Shown: piece by piece, positions 1 to 8,652 of the stretch
Numbering within the stretch: the stretch's first letter is position 1
Layout of the letters: each line of letters begins with the position of its first letter
Assembly: GCF_001278805.1 (NCBI RefSeq)
Contig: NZ_CP012602.1
Coordinates: forward strand, 4,127,501 to 4,191,500
Length of the DNA: 64,000 bases
Direction of reading: 5' to 3'
Source of the DNA: Bacillus sp. FJAT-18017
GTDB taxonomy: Bacteria > Bacillota > Bacilli > Bacillales > Cytobacillaceae
Notes under the pieces: generated by a model
The model's database searches: none
What the model saw: only the letters and a program-made list of their open reading frames with translations
Told to the model about the DNA's origin: nothing
Translations under genes and position numbers: made by a program

Positions 1-906
1 ATTCCTAACCGCCTTATACATATATCCTGCTCCATTTGAATCGGCAGTAGGGTTTATAAAAGCAGATAATCTAGTTAACAAATAACTTTGACGTGAGGTC
101 ATGTAGAACATACTAATGAAAATAATACCAGCCAATAGATTTGTTAGGGCCAGATTTACAGCTAATTTCTTATGGATTCGAGCGAAAGCAAACATCCCAA
201 GTATGCAGAAGAAGTAAATAATACTAACCATAAAGTCTGGCACCATCATGTAGAGCGAGATGGGAATCCAAAATAAAACAAAAAGGAAACCTTGTTTTTC
301 CCAACTACGAAACTCATTTATTTTGTTAAAAATACCAGCCCAAGCAAGAAAAAAGAAAAATAAGCTCATCATGGTTCCATCGACCGTCAGGCCTGGGAGG
401 GAAACCCACTTCTTTGCTCCGTTGGCCATAATTCCAAAAAGATGAAGATATATATGGATCAATAGGCCCATCGCATAAAAGTATATCCATCTGTTCTTTA
501 ATTTTTGGTAATCAATGAAAAGGAATCCAATGATTACTAGAATAGCCAGGGTGTACCAAATAGCCTGTCTCCCCATAAAATAGGTACCTGATAGGGAAAA
601 TTCAGGAATCCCATCAACTAACGGGAGAAAACTAATACCAGCAAAAAGAACAAATAAAACAATTAGAACCCAATCCATTTTCGGCTTATGTAGGGGATTT
701 AATCTCTCCCCAATGGTAAATGGATTTCCCATTTCTTGAATCGCCTTTTCATCTGCATCCTCTTGAGACAACCCCCTCTTTTTGTACGATTGGCTCAACT
801 CCTGGAGATGATTAGTAAGCTCTTTTTTTATCATATTGTGGACTTCCTTGGATTTCACTTTGGACGTTACTTTACTTAAAAATTCTTCAAATTTGGGAGA
901 ACTCAT
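1..906 (-). CDS. FtsW/RodA-like membrane protein with N-terminal permease-prefix segment (3' end beyond window)
   Basis: The frame is open from the ATG at 906 to the window edge (302 codons, no stop), so the C-terminus is missing. Residues 1-70 are soluble and charged and resemble the permease-prefix domain found on Bacillus membrane proteins; at least six hydrophobic segments follow. A GAKKW..LPG stretch near residue 165 and a NGAGY segment at the end resemble FtsW/RodA/SpoVE lipid-II polymerase signatures. GAGGAGG precedes the ATG, which overlaps the padR stop as ATGA. Family assignment is by motif; a cell-envelope role under the adjacent ECF sigma factor is inference. Confidence 0.72.
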   Translation of the reverse strand, partial: MSSPKFEEFLSKVTSKVKSKEVHNMIKKELTNHLQELSQSYKKRGLSQEDADEKAIQEMGNPFTIGERLNPLHKPKMDWVLIVLFVLFAGISFLPLVDGIPEFSLSGTYFMGRQAIWYTLAILVIIGFLFIDYQKLKNRWIYFYAMGLLIHIYLHLFGIMANGAKKWVSLPGLTVDGTMMSLFFFFLAWAGIFNKINEFRSWEKQGFLFVLFWIPISLYMMVPDFMVSIIYFFCILGMFAFARIHKKLAVNLALTNLLAGIIFISMFYMTSRQSYLLTRLSAFINPTADSNGAGYMYKAVRN

Positions 907-1337
907 AAGGACGCCTCCTCTAGCAGGTGTTTAAGGGATAACTCTTGTTTTGATTTATCTTGTTTAAAGGCAGCTAAGTATTTTTTCCCTTTGGAATTTA
1001 AGGAGTAATATTTCTTTTTGTTTATCCATGTTGAAGCAAGAATTTCTTTATTTTCCAATAGATGTAGAAGAGTATATAGCTGCCCTTCATTTTTTTGGAA
1101 AGTAAGTTCATTTTTCTGAAAAAGTTGTGTAGAAATATTGTAGCCATCCTTAGTTTCATGCTGAACCGATTCCAATATAGCTATGATGGTTTCTACCTTC
1201 CAAGTATGAAATTGTGATTGAGATTGTCTCATCCGGATGGATTCTTTCACTGCATTTTTTCTTTCATTGGAAAAAGAAAAATCCTTGAATATTGTTTTTT
1301 TCATCGAACTCTTCAGGTTCGTCAATGGATCATTCAT
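903..1337 (-). CDS. PadR-family transcriptional regulator
   Basis: A 144-residue protein. Residues 45-125 read as a PadR winged helix: the TIIAILESV helix, then EGQLYTLLHLLENKEIL followed by a basic wing ending KKYYSLNSKGKKYL. The first 40 residues are an extra basic extension. The start is well placed, with GAGGAGG eight bases upstream. It lies between a sigma factor (3-bp gap) and an FtsW-like gene (4-bp overlap), so the three are probably co-transcribed. PadR proteins usually repress neighbouring membrane or stress genes. The target is not visible, since no clear operator was found. Confidence 0.85.
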   Translation of the reverse strand: MNDPLTNLKSSMKKTIFKDFSFSNERKNAVKESIRMRQSQSQFHTWKVETIIAILESVQHETKDGYNISTQLFQKNELTFQKNEGQLYTLLHLLENKEILASTWINKKKYYSLNSKGKKYLAAFKQDKSKQELSLKHLLEEASL

Positions 1338-1340
1338 CTC

Positions 1341-1892
1341 CTAAACCTCCTCGATCATCTTGTCTTTTAATATTTCTTTCGCACGCTTTAATCTAGTTTT
1401 TATTGTATTTAGATTTACTGTCGTAATCTTGCTTATTTCGGCTAAAGATAGTTCTTCATAATAATGCAGAAATACGACTTCTCTGTACTTTAGAGGTAAA
1501 TTCATAACAGCATTTGTTAAGATGTCTTCTTCACTATTCGCGATAACCTCCTCTTCAACCTGTTTTGATTTCGAAGGGATATACTCCCAAATTTTATCGC
1601 TAAGCGTGATTTTGCGATAATGCCAGCTTCTTAAGTAGTCCTTACAATGATTACTCGCAATTCGATATACCCATGTTTTTATTGATGACTGCTGATTAAA
1701 CTGATTTAACTTTTCATAACACTTCAAAAATATCTCCTGCGTTAAATCTTCTGCTGTCGTCCGATTTTTAACATATGTATATACGAGATGCAGGATATCA
1801 TCGCTATATTCTTGCATTAATTGATCAATTATTTCCTCTCTCTCAAGCAACATACTTTCATCTGTCACCGCCAGTTGTTTTAGTCCATTCAC
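1341..1892 (-). CDS. ECF-type RNA polymerase sigma factor
   Basis: A 183-residue sigma-70 family protein with only regions 2 and 4. Region 2 (about 25-95) contains AEDLTQEIFLKCYEKL and SIKTWVYRIASNHCKDYLR. Region 4 (about 130-178) contains LPLKYREVVFLHYYEELS with a helix-turn-helix and KTRLKRAKEIL. It starts at GTG 1892, preceded by AGGGTGA. No anti-sigma gene follows; PadR and an FtsW-like gene occupy that place, so control may be unusual. An ECF-type promoter directly upstream suggests autoregulation. Confidence 0.9.
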   Translation of the reverse strand: MNGLKQLAVTDESMLLEREEIIDQLMQEYSDDILHLVYTYVKNRTTAEDLTQEIFLKCYEKLNQFNQQSSIKTWVYRIASNHCKDYLRSWHYRKITLSDKIWEYIPSKSKQVEEEVIANSEEDILTNAVMNLPLKYREVVFLHYYEELSLAEISKITTVNLNTIKTRLKRAKEILKDKMIEEV

Positions 1893-1917
1893 CTTATTAT
1901 CACCCTCTCATATGTTT

Positions 1918-1945
1918 TAGACGTAGCTACCCTTCATCCGGTTTG
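1918..1945 (-). promoter_or_regulatory. ECF-type promoter upstream of the sigma gene
   Basis: On the minus strand a CAAACC box (1940-1945) and CGTCTA box (1918-1923) are separated by 16 bases, close to the AAC-N16-CGTC arrangement of Bacillus ECF promoters (SigM/SigW type). It lies about 26 bases ahead of the GTG start. Autoregulation by the encoded sigma factor is inference. Confidence 0.55.
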
Positions 1946-1983
1946 AAAAAATAATGAATTTTTATCAGAGAAAAAATGGAAAA

Positions 1984-2009
1984 GGAACAACCTCTTATCG
2001 GATTGTTCC
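1984..2009 (-). terminator. hairpin, probable terminator
   Basis: Arms GGAACAA and TTGTTCC plus two further pairs, read leftward, are followed by TTTTCC and TTTTTT. It would stop transcripts from the DUF6366-like gene before the sigma operon. Confidence 0.5.
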
Positions 2010-2159
2010 AGAATGTTGTATGTAGGTTAGATGGCTTATAATACTACTTATTCGATTAATAATATCTTACTTCTTAGAAGGAACTGCAAGTACAACAGCT
2101 CCTAAATTCAGAATTACTTATCGGCGTAAATCTGCGTTTTCCTGACGCTACCCCTTTTT

Positions 2160-2215
2160 TAACTATCCTGCCCCGTATGTTCAATAAGGAATCCAAAAAA
2201 GATGGTTAATTTCCC
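2160..2215. repeat. dispersed CTGCCCCGT repeat, copy 1
   Basis: Shares CTGCCCCGT.TGTT.AATAAGGAAT and more than 15 scattered matching bases with 2514-2570. The two copies are in direct orientation and flank the DUF6366-like gene. I see no coding capacity. Confidence 0.5.
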
Positions 2216-2231
2216 CTGGATCAAGCACCCG

Positions 2232-2447
2232 TTACTTAAAGAAGAGTGATGCGAGAATAAATCCGATTATGATTACAAGAATAAGTATCCCCGTGCCTTT
2301 CCAACCCAAACTGCCTACTAAATCCACAAGACTTCCATTGTTTGATCTATTAAAAGCATCGTTCATATTACCCATTGGATTTCTTTTCAGTTCTTCTTGT
2401 CTTAATCTCTCTCTCTTTTGCTCAGGAGTTTCTTTGTTATCTTGCAT
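2232..2447 (-). CDS. DUF6366-like small membrane protein
   Basis: 71 residues from the ATG at 2447, chosen because AGGGGGTG lies seven bases upstream; a longer reading to 2507 has no ribosome site. The N-terminal half is charged (ETPEQKRERLRQEELKRNP), followed by DAFNRSNNGSLVDLVGSLGWKG and one C-terminal transmembrane helix. I associate this layout with the small Bacillus family DUF6366. The function is unknown. Confidence 0.75.
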   Translation of the reverse strand: MQDNKETPEQKRERLRQEELKRNPMGNMNDAFNRSNNGSLVDLVGSLGWKGTGILILVIIIGFILASLFFK

Positions 2448-2513
2448 ATAAACACCCCCTGTAAATTGACCAATCATCCCTAGAAAATTTAACCACAGTA
2501 AATCCATTACTCT

Positions 2514-2570
2514 TGTTAAACTAAACTGCCCCGTTTGTTTAATAAGGAATTCAACAAAAAGGTGCCTAAT
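2514..2570. repeat. dispersed CTGCCCCGT repeat, copy 2
   Basis: Direct-repeat partner of 2160-2215. A weaker relative (CTGCCTATTGTTCAATAA) occurs near 12891. No gene is convincing between here and 2740. Confidence 0.45.
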
Positions 2571-2746
2571 TGTTTTGAAAATTTCTGCTGGAGATTAATG
2601 TGTATCCAAATAACCGCTGGTCTATTGGTTCTCCTACTAAAATTTTTTGTGAGGAATGGATATTTGATGACGAGTTTTCTGTCACCGAATCTGAAATTTA
2701 TGGGGAAAATACTCTATCATAAATTGAAAAGAGAACCTCGAATAAG

Positions 2747-2781
2747 AAAAACATAGGGAGATTTTAGTCTTCCTATGTTTT
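2747..2781. terminator. hairpin terminator after the 49-residue gene
   Basis: AAAACATAGG and CCTATGTTTT arms around an approximately 14-base loop with extra GA/TC pairing. Nine bases beyond the leftward small gene stop; A/T-rich on both sides, so possibly bidirectional. Confidence 0.6.
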
Positions 2782-2789
2782 CATTCATA

Positions 2790-2939
2790 TTATTTATCTG
2801 TTTGTTTTTGTTTCTTTTTCAAATATTCTTCACGCATTTTTTCAATTTGCTGCTTCTTATCAAATTTGGCAGGCGTCTGTTTTTCATGAAACTTTGTCAC
2901 AGCTACCTTACCTTTGCTATCCAATTGATATTTTCCCAC
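2790..2939 (-). CDS. small basic protein, unknown function
   Basis: A 49-residue reading frame from GTG 2939 with AGGTGA five bases upstream and a terminator directly after the stop. The protein begins GKYQLDSKGKVAVTKFHEKQ and ends in a Lys/Glu-rich helix (KKQQIEKMREEYLKKKQ), giving a strongly charged, soluble product. The ribosome site, codon use and terminator support a real gene. I do not recognise the family. Confidence 0.6.
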   Translation of the reverse strand: MGKYQLDSKGKVAVTKFHEKQTPAKFDKKQQIEKMREEYLKKKQKQTDK

Positions 2940-3589
2940 TTTGTTCACCTACTTTTCTTGTCCCCAAAGAGAATCTATTCATCAAATATAATATACCTTA
3001 TTTTACTGAATTAAACCTTATTACTTTATTAGTAAATCGGTTTTGACACTCTGCAAAAGCCTCAATAATTCTATATATGTTTGATCAGTTCTCTTCTAAA
3101 GATCCAATTGTTCGGTAAATAAGGTTTAAAATATTAAAACAATCTAGGTCTATTCAATCTTTTAAATGGTTCTTAATGCAATTCGTTTCTAATTTACCCA
3201 ATATGATTGAAAACCCTGCCATTCACCATAATGAAGCAATCCGATTCACTTTTGCGAATCGGACTGCTAATTTGGTTGCTCATTAAGTTATTGTAATCGA
3301 AAACCTAACCCGTTACTTTTTTTGGAAAGGTACTGTTTTTTCACATTCATCTACATAGGCCAATATTTACAGTGTTGATTATATCGTAGCGGACGGTAAG
3401 TTTTGGAACTGAATTTCCACTGATTTCTGAGTTTTTCTGGACACTCGGTTATTTCCAGAAGGAGAAACGAACCTTGGGCGTTGCTTGCCTATTTGTTGTA
3501 TGCTTTATGGGGCGTCGGCCGCCAGCCGGAAGGGCTGGCTTTTCCCAAAAGAGGATCTTGAAAAGCAGAACTTTTCAACCAACTAAATT
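2940..3589. other. 650-bp gene-free stretch with two hairpins
   Basis: No convincing gene. A 12-bp hairpin with one mismatch (arms GCARTCCGATTC) sits at 3236-3267. A GC-rich stem GCCAGCC/GGCTGGC at 3521-3539 is followed by TTTTCCC and looks like a rightward terminator with no gene before it, possibly a relic. Confidence 0.45.
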
Positions 3590-3618
3590 TTTACATTTAC
3601 TGATTTTTTCGATAAAAT
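3590..3618 (+). promoter_or_regulatory. sigma-A-type promoter for the WXG100 pair
   Basis: TTTACA (3590-3595) and TAAAAT (3613-3618) with 17-base spacing, about 50 bases before the TTG start. Confidence 0.5.
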
Positions 3619-3670
3619 GTTAACTAACTAACTATTTTTTAATGTAACTTTTAAGAAAGCAGGTGCTGAT

Positions 3671-4012
3671 TTGAGTTTGAATGTAAGTGCGGCCAGGCAG
3701 CAGGCGCGGGCTATAGGCAATAATGCTGATACGGTAAAGGCGATTTCCAATCAATTGGAGTCTTTCCAATACAATTTAAATAGCCACTGGCAGGCTGAGG
3801 AAATGACCTATGTTAATCGGGCTTTCAACAGGATCCAGCAGGAATTATCTTCTATAGCCGTTACGCTAAATCAGTTGGAGTCGTCTATTATAGATGCGGC
3901 TGAAACGATTAGAAGAGAAGAAGAATTAGAGGAAAAGAGACAACAAGAAGAAGAAAAGAGGAAACAAGAGGAATTGGAAGCAAAGATGAAGCTAAGTGGT
4001 GGTATGAGATGA
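3671..4012 (+). CDS. WXG100-like helical protein with charged coiled-coil tail
   Basis: 113 residues from a TTG start (AAGCAGGTG eight bases upstream). Two predicted helices surround SHWQAEEM at residues 38-45, a W-x-A/G-like turn typical of ESAT-6/WXG100 or YwqI/YxiC-type type VII secretion partners. Residues 78-108 are an almost pure Glu/Lys/Arg/Gln coiled coil. It overlaps the next WXG100 gene by four bases, so the two are translationally coupled and may form a heterodimer. No LXG toxin follows. The type VII role is inference from fold. Confidence 0.65.
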   Translation: MSLNVSAARQQARAIGNNADTVKAISNQLESFQYNLNSHWQAEEMTYVNRAFNRIQQELSSIAVTLNQLESSIIDAAETIRREEELEEKRQQEEEKRKQEELEAKMKLSGGMR

Positions 4013-4302
4013 ACAAGTTAAAGGTAGACATTGCTCAGTTGGAAAAAACAGCATCCAAACTTACTCAACAAGCAAAGGATTGCGAAGCTATTTATAACCA
4101 ATTGGTTACTCTAACTGGAAGTACGGGCTCCGCCTGGGAAGGTGAAGATAGTCTTGCCTTTGTTGCCCAAATAAAAGGCCCCCTCGATGACCTTCACAAA
4201 ATGCAATCGACAATGAAGGAGTATGCCGAGTTTTTACAGTATAGTTCCAAAACGTATCGCGATGCTCAGCAAGATATCATCGCTGCAGCTAAAAGCTTAT
4301 AA
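4009..4302 (+). CDS. WXG100-family protein
   Basis: 97 residues, the usual size of EsxA-like proteins. The central SAWEGEDSLAF carries the W-x-G turn (W43-x-G45) between two long helices; the C-terminus YSSKTYRDAQQDIIAAAKSL contains a YxxxD-like motif (YRDAQQD) resembling the type VII export signal. It starts four bases inside the previous gene. Such small helical pairs are secreted by, or chaperone substrates of, the Ess/Yuk system. No secretion ATPase is in this window. Confidence 0.75.
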   Translation: MNKLKVDIAQLEKTASKLTQQAKDCEAIYNQLVTLTGSTGSAWEGEDSLAFVAQIKGPLDDLHKMQSTMKEYAEFLQYSSKTYRDAQQDIIAAAKSL

Positions 4303-4375
4303 GAGTTACTGGAAATGCCCATGTCCCTGATTTAAAGGGTTTCGTTTTCGGGCGCTATCTAATTAACCGAAACTA

Positions 4376-4408
4376 GAAAGGACGTATGAATTTGGCATAC
4401 GCCCTTTC
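4376..4408 (+). terminator. terminator after WXG100 pair
   Basis: GAAAGG-CGTATG paired with CATACG-CCTTTC around a seven-base loop, followed by TTGATTT. About 75 bases past the stop. Confidence 0.65.
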
Positions 4409-4539
4409 TTGATTTATCAAGGTTTCTACGAATCTTCATAAACTTCACATCATGATTTTTATAGATAATAAGTAATTTACCATTTTAAGAAAGGATCCGC
4501 ACTTACTGGTTGGGGGATCAGGTTAAGCACCCCATCCGA

Positions 4540-4735
4540 TAATAAACGAAAAATTCCGCTTAATTAGTAATTATGATTAAAAAAGCTTAAATAGACGGAG
4601 AGATTCCGCTTATTTACTCAAAACATATAAAAACGGATGCTTTTACTTAGGCTTAAGCGGAAAAACTCCGCTTATATACACCGATACGAGCTCCATTCTC
4701 CATATAAGCGGAAAAGCTCCGCTTATTTTATTTTT
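4540..4735. repeat. cluster of TCCGCTTA(T) repeats forming hairpins
   Basis: At least four copies of TCCGCTTA, two of them paired with TAAGCGGA: 4654-4674 and 4704-4726. The last is followed by TTTTATTTTT and may serve as a rightward terminator. Similar motifs recur at 21895-22075. No gene lies between 4303 and 4756. Confidence 0.55.
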
Positions 4736-4756
4736 GCTGATTACTTGATCAATACG

Positions 4757-5254
4757 TTAAGTCGTCGATGCTGATGATGCAGCTGCCTGGTCAGCCTTCA
4801 CACAATCAATTGCGACAACGAGGGCAATAATGACGGCTTCCATTTCTTCGTTGACAATTTGGACCTTGTAGCTATCGCCCCAGGTAAACCATTCTTTGCT
4901 TACTTGGCCGACGACCTCGCCATGCTGCAGAATTTGAAAATCCATGTCCCACCAATTCCCCTGAACTTCAATTCCTGCCGCATCAATCGTATAGCGTGCC
5001 TTAAAGAAGGAAAATTCCTTTTTAATGGTTAACACCTCTCGGCCATTCACTTCAACAAGAAACTGAGGCAAAAAGCTGAACATCTTTTTCGTAATGAGTG
5101 CAACTTCATCTCTTGCAGTATTCATGATGGAGAAAGTCTTGGGTATTTTCATAAAACTTCCCTCCACATAGTACACATCCCTCTCCTGCTGATCTTTTAC
5201 AGTAAATTTGCCGCTTAGGCTGAACACCTTCTGCTTTATAAAAAGCTGCTTCAT
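4757..5254 (-). CDS. LURP-one-related (YxjI-like) protein
   Basis: 165 residues of the tubby-like LURP-one fold. It opens KQLFIKQKVFSLSGKFTVKDQ and has alternating beta strands with the family pattern YYVEGSFMKIPKTFSI, then a C-terminal hydrophobic helix (AVIIALVVAIDCV). B. subtilis YxjI is the reference. These proteins are thought to bind membranes, but no reaction is known. It is followed upstream by a membrane protein gene 18 bases away, probably co-transcribed. Confidence 0.8.
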   Translation of the reverse strand: MKQLFIKQKVFSLSGKFTVKDQQERDVYYVEGSFMKIPKTFSIMNTARDEVALITKKMFSFLPQFLVEVNGREVLTIKKEFSFFKARYTIDAAGIEVQGNWWDMDFQILQHGEVVGQVSKEWFTWGDSYKVQIVNEEMEAVIIALVVAIDCVKADQAAASSASTT

Positions 5255-5272
5255 CTCTACCCCTCCTTGGTA

Positions 5273-5971
5273 TTAAGACACATCTGTTTCAGCTTTCTTA
5301 TTTACCTTTTTGGCTTTAAGTGCTTTTCGCTCTGCTCTTGATAATTTCCGCCGGCCTTTTGGTTGCTCCTCCGCTTTAAAATCTGCAGGATAAAAGAAAA
5401 CAGGCAATACAAATGTGATAACGAGACCGACTAAATACATGGAAGTTATGATATAAATCTGTTTAACTTTATCATCCAATAACCGCATAATCAGACCTTC
5501 CGTAGGGCGTGCGTCGGCAGGGATTGCAACGAAGACAATGATTGCGGCAGTAATTATAAACGCTTTTCCAATCCACGATTCAGCCGGATTATGTATTCCT
5601 TCCGCAATGACTTTTGTTTTTGTAATAAGGAAAAATAAAAGCAACAGGTAAGTGCCCAATGAGATATAGAAGAGGATGGTACCAAAAGATAAGAAAAATA
5701 ATGGCATGACTGCATGAAGGCCAAAGTTTAATATCATAAAAAACCCTATCATTCGCTGGTGGGATTGCCTATCCACTCCGCTACGCCAACTACGCCAGCC
5801 AGCGAATAACTCCAGCAAAAGAAGAATGGTAAAAAGAATAAAAAGCAAGAATGAGGAGACTATTAAACTGACCATCGGAGTTATGATTAGATACATAGTG
5901 ATAGGGCCGATAACATTACCATAATTCAGGTAGTTCTTAAATGTCCTCTCTACCTCTTGAATTTCACGCAA
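5273..5971 (-). CDS. polytopic membrane protein, unknown function
   Basis: 232 residues with about six hydrophobic segments (residues 22-42, 45-58, 73-93, 97-115, 133-150, 170-195) and a very basic tail rich in Arg and Lys (GRRKLSRAERKALKAKKVNKK). I do not recognise a family. It is the first gene of a probable two-gene unit with the YxjI-like gene. Confidence 0.6.
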   Translation of the reverse strand: MREIQEVERTFKNYLNYGNVIGPITMYLIITPMVSLIVSSFLLFILFTILLLLELFAGWRSWRSGVDRQSHQRMIGFFMILNFGLHAVMPLFFLSFGTILFYISLGTYLLLLFFLITKTKVIAEGIHNPAESWIGKAFIITAAIIVFVAIPADARPTEGLIMRLLDDKVKQIYIITSMYLVGLVITFVLPVFFYPADFKAEEQPKGRRKLSRAERKALKAKKVNKKAETDVS

Positions 5972-6245
5972 ACATACAGTCCTCCTTCCTATAGGAAAAT
6001 AACTGAATTTCTTCCATTATATCTTAATACGCATTTTGATTAGAGAAGATTCAGTTTTTTACTTCAATGCAGTTGTTTACATAAAAAGTCATATGTTCAA
6101 CCACACCACTATTTGTGATATGATACTCCGATATATCAAAATAAGGGTTTGGATATGTCAGAAATCTAATTAGAATTACATACTGGTACCTCTCATATTA
6201 ATAATTAATTGGTTGATTTTTCATTACGTTATATGGGGGAATTGT

Positions 6246-7036
6246 ATGAAAGTTTTCAATAAAGTCATTGTCGTAACAGGTGCTGGGGGCGGAATTGGGA
6301 GAGGGCTCGTTTGCCAGCTTTTAGATAAAGGAGCTAAGGTCGCAGCCATCCTCCATAAATCCGGGATAGAGGAAATAAAATCGTTATCCAATGCCTATGG
6401 CGACATGATTTCAATACACATGGCTAATTTAGCTAACAGAGATGATGTGGAAAAGCTGCCAAAGGAAATCATCGCCACCCATGGATGCATAGATGGAATT
6501 ATTAATAATGCTGGAATTCTTCAACACTTTCGCACCGTGAATGATCTTGATTATGAACAAATTCAAAGGGTCATGGATGTCAATTTTTACGGTACGCTCT
6601 ATATGTGTAAATCGTTCTTGCCATACCTTTTAGACCGGCCGGAGGCGCACATTGCAAATGTTTCAAGCATGGGTGGATTTCTTCCGGTGCCGCTTCAATC
6701 GATTACTCAGCTTCAAAAGCTGCCGTCAAAATGTTAACTGAAGGCCTTCATGCAGAGCTCAGAGATACCAATGTAGGCGTCACGGTCGTCTTTCCTGGTG
6801 GAGTCGACACGAATATCGTCCAAAATTCTGGAATCCAAATAAATAGAGATGCTGTTGGCAACCATTCCTATAAAATGCTCAGCGCAAATGAAGCAGCTGC
6901 AATCATTATTAGATGGATCGAAAATAATAAATACCGAGTATTAGCCGGTAACGATGCAAAAATAAGGGACTTCCTATATCGCTTAAATCCAAAAAAAGCA
7001 TCCGACATCATTGCTAAGAAGATAAAAACACTTTAA
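6246..7036 (+). pseudogene. short-chain dehydrogenase/reductase, single-base frameshift
   Basis: Two reading frames together give a complete approximately 263-residue SDR. The first (ATG 6246, GGGGGA upstream) contains TGAGGGIG, the NNAG motif and VSS. It runs out of frame near 6704, where the second frame gives DYSASKAAVKMLTEG, the catalytic YxxxK, and continues to 7036. The joint reads as if one T were missing from an ATT-TAC pair at about 6702-6704. As written, the first frame stops at 6737 without the active-site Tyr/Lys, so the product should be inactive. A sequencing error is the alternative. Confidence 0.8.
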
Positions 7037-7340
7037 AAGAAGAAAGTTAGTTTTTCAAATAAGGTGGATACGTTCTTGTAATTAGTTTGAGAACTAACCC
7101 TTCATTGATTTAGATTATGACTGCTGTTCAACCTTACCTCCAATTGTCTAGAGAACCCTAACCTACCTATCCCCACGATTGGTCAATAATTTCTTTTCTT
7201 TAGCTAATCTGTGCATTCAATAGGCATGTCCCTTTTAATTTCAAACATTTTATTTCCCCAGTTATAAAGGGTCTATAGGTTTCAAATCAGGCAAAATATG
7301 TACCCCCCCCTTTACACCTCTTTACCAAAATAGGAAAATA
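7037..7340. other. gene-free stretch
   Basis: About 300 bases with no convincing gene or terminator on either strand. A run of eight C residues lies at 7303-7310. Confidence 0.4.
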
Positions 7341-7370
7341 TTCACAAAATGTCGAATATTGTGTTAAAAT
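7341..7370 (+). promoter_or_regulatory. probable sigma-A promoter of the fabH paralogue
   Basis: TTCACA and TAAAAT with 18-base spacing, 36 bases before the ATG. No FapR-like operator was seen. Confidence 0.45.
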
Positions 7371-7406
7371 GATGGTAAAAGTTAACTTATTTGGGGGTTT
7401 TGGTAA

Positions 7407-8345
7407 ATGTACAGTGCAGGCATACTTGGTATTGGAGTAAACATCCCAGAAATAGTCATAACTAATGAAGTGTTAGCACAGCGGTTCGGTATTACGGAAG
7501 AAGAGATTTTTATGAAGACAGGCATTTTGGAGAGACGCTACGAATCTCCTTTTGCTTCTCTTACGGATATGTGTGAAATCGCGGGTATGCGTGCGATAGA
7601 AGATGCTGGTGTCAACTCTAGTGAAATAGACATGGTTATTATCGGAACAAACACTCATGACACCCATATCACGGCTGCGTTAGTGCAGGATAGAATTGGG
7701 GCAACACAATGTGCAGGTCTAGACCTTCACTCGGGATGTTCTAGCTTTATCACAGCCTTGGCGACAGGGGCGCAGTTCGTCCAGACAGGGTTATACAAAA
7801 ATGTGTTAGTAATTGCCGTCGACAAATGCTCTTCCCTCTTAAACCCAATGGACAAAAAGACAGCCCTTTTGTTTGCTGATGGTGCTGCGGCTGTTGTCCT
7901 AGGACGAGTAGGAAAAGACAGAGGGATCCTCGGGATTAATATGCAGATGGACGGAAGCGGAGGAAAATACCTACACCTTGATGAAAATAAGTACATTAAG
8001 ATGGACGGAAGAGCCGTTTATGAATTTGCTGTCGATAGAATTCCAAAAGCGGTGTATAAAGTGTTGGAAGTATCAGGGCTCAGTCTGTCAGATATAAATT
8101 TTATAGTGCCGCACCAATCCAATCTACGGATCATCGAAAAGGGCATTGAGAAACTAGGGTACCCAATGGAAAACGTACACACCAAAACAATTCAATATTA
8201 TGGAAACTCGTCAGCGCCCACCATAGCAATCGGACTATATGAGGAAGTAAAGGAAGGTAGGATAAAGGACGGGGATTTGGTTGTTCTTGTAGGTTATGGG
8301 GCAGGCTTCGGTTGGGGATCAGTGGTCCTTCGCTGGGGAAAGTAA
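7407..8345 (+). CDS. beta-ketoacyl-ACP synthase III family protein (FabH paralogue)
   Basis: 312 residues with the complete KAS III triad: Cys111 in DLHSGCSSF, His236 in VPHQSN and Asn267 in YGNSSAPT. These enzymes condense acyl-CoA with malonyl-ACP to start fatty acid or polyketide synthesis. The cysteine context DLHSGCSSF differs from the DxxAACSGF of housekeeping FabH. The gene stands alone with its own promoter and terminator, without fabF, so a specialised acyl donor or secondary role is likely. Confidence 0.88.
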   Translation: MYSAGILGIGVNIPEIVITNEVLAQRFGITEEEIFMKTGILERRYESPFASLTDMCEIAGMRAIEDAGVNSSEIDMVIIGTNTHDTHITAALVQDRIGATQCAGLDLHSGCSSFITALATGAQFVQTGLYKNVLVIAVDKCSSLLNPMDKKTALLFADGAAAVVLGRVGKDRGILGINMQMDGSGGKYLHLDENKYIKMDGRAVYEFAVDRIPKAVYKVLEVSGLSLSDINFIVPHQSNLRIIEKGIEKLGYPMENVHTKTIQYYGNSSAPTIAIGLYEEVKEGRIKDGDLVVLVGYGAGFGWGSVVLRWGK

Positions 8346-8436
8346 TCATTCAAAACTACCTTCAAGCAACTAGCCCTTTCGCCATAGATAGATTAGTTGT
8401 GGACTAATTCGCTAGTTTACACATAAAGAAGGTTGT

Positions 8437-8470
8437 ATCTTGGAGGGTCTTCTTCCAAGATTTTTTATTT
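8437..8470 (+). terminator. terminator after fabH paralogue
   Basis: ATCTTGGA and TCCAAGAT arms followed by TTTTTTATTTTTTT, about 95 bases after the stop. Confidence 0.75.
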
Positions 8471-8652
8471 TTTTAAAAAAGATCATTTGCTATTCTATTA
8501 TTTATAAATTTTCTAAGAGTAATATCCCTACATATCGATATTATCAGCTCAATTTTGTCCATATTTTTTCGGAAGAATTCCCCTCCCCTCGAGATCTTCT
8601 GAACTTCATAAACAGTTGTAAAAATACGAAAACAATGTTAACGTATTGTTTA

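Noticed and set aside
2535..2756. 73-codon frame after DUF6366-like gene
   Set aside because: It starts inside a repeat, has no ribosome site and its sequence is not protein-like.
7261..7320. Run of eight C residues as a phase-variation tract
   Set aside because: It lies in gene-free DNA about 100 bases before the fabH paralogue and upstream of its promoter; no coding or spacing effect can be argued.
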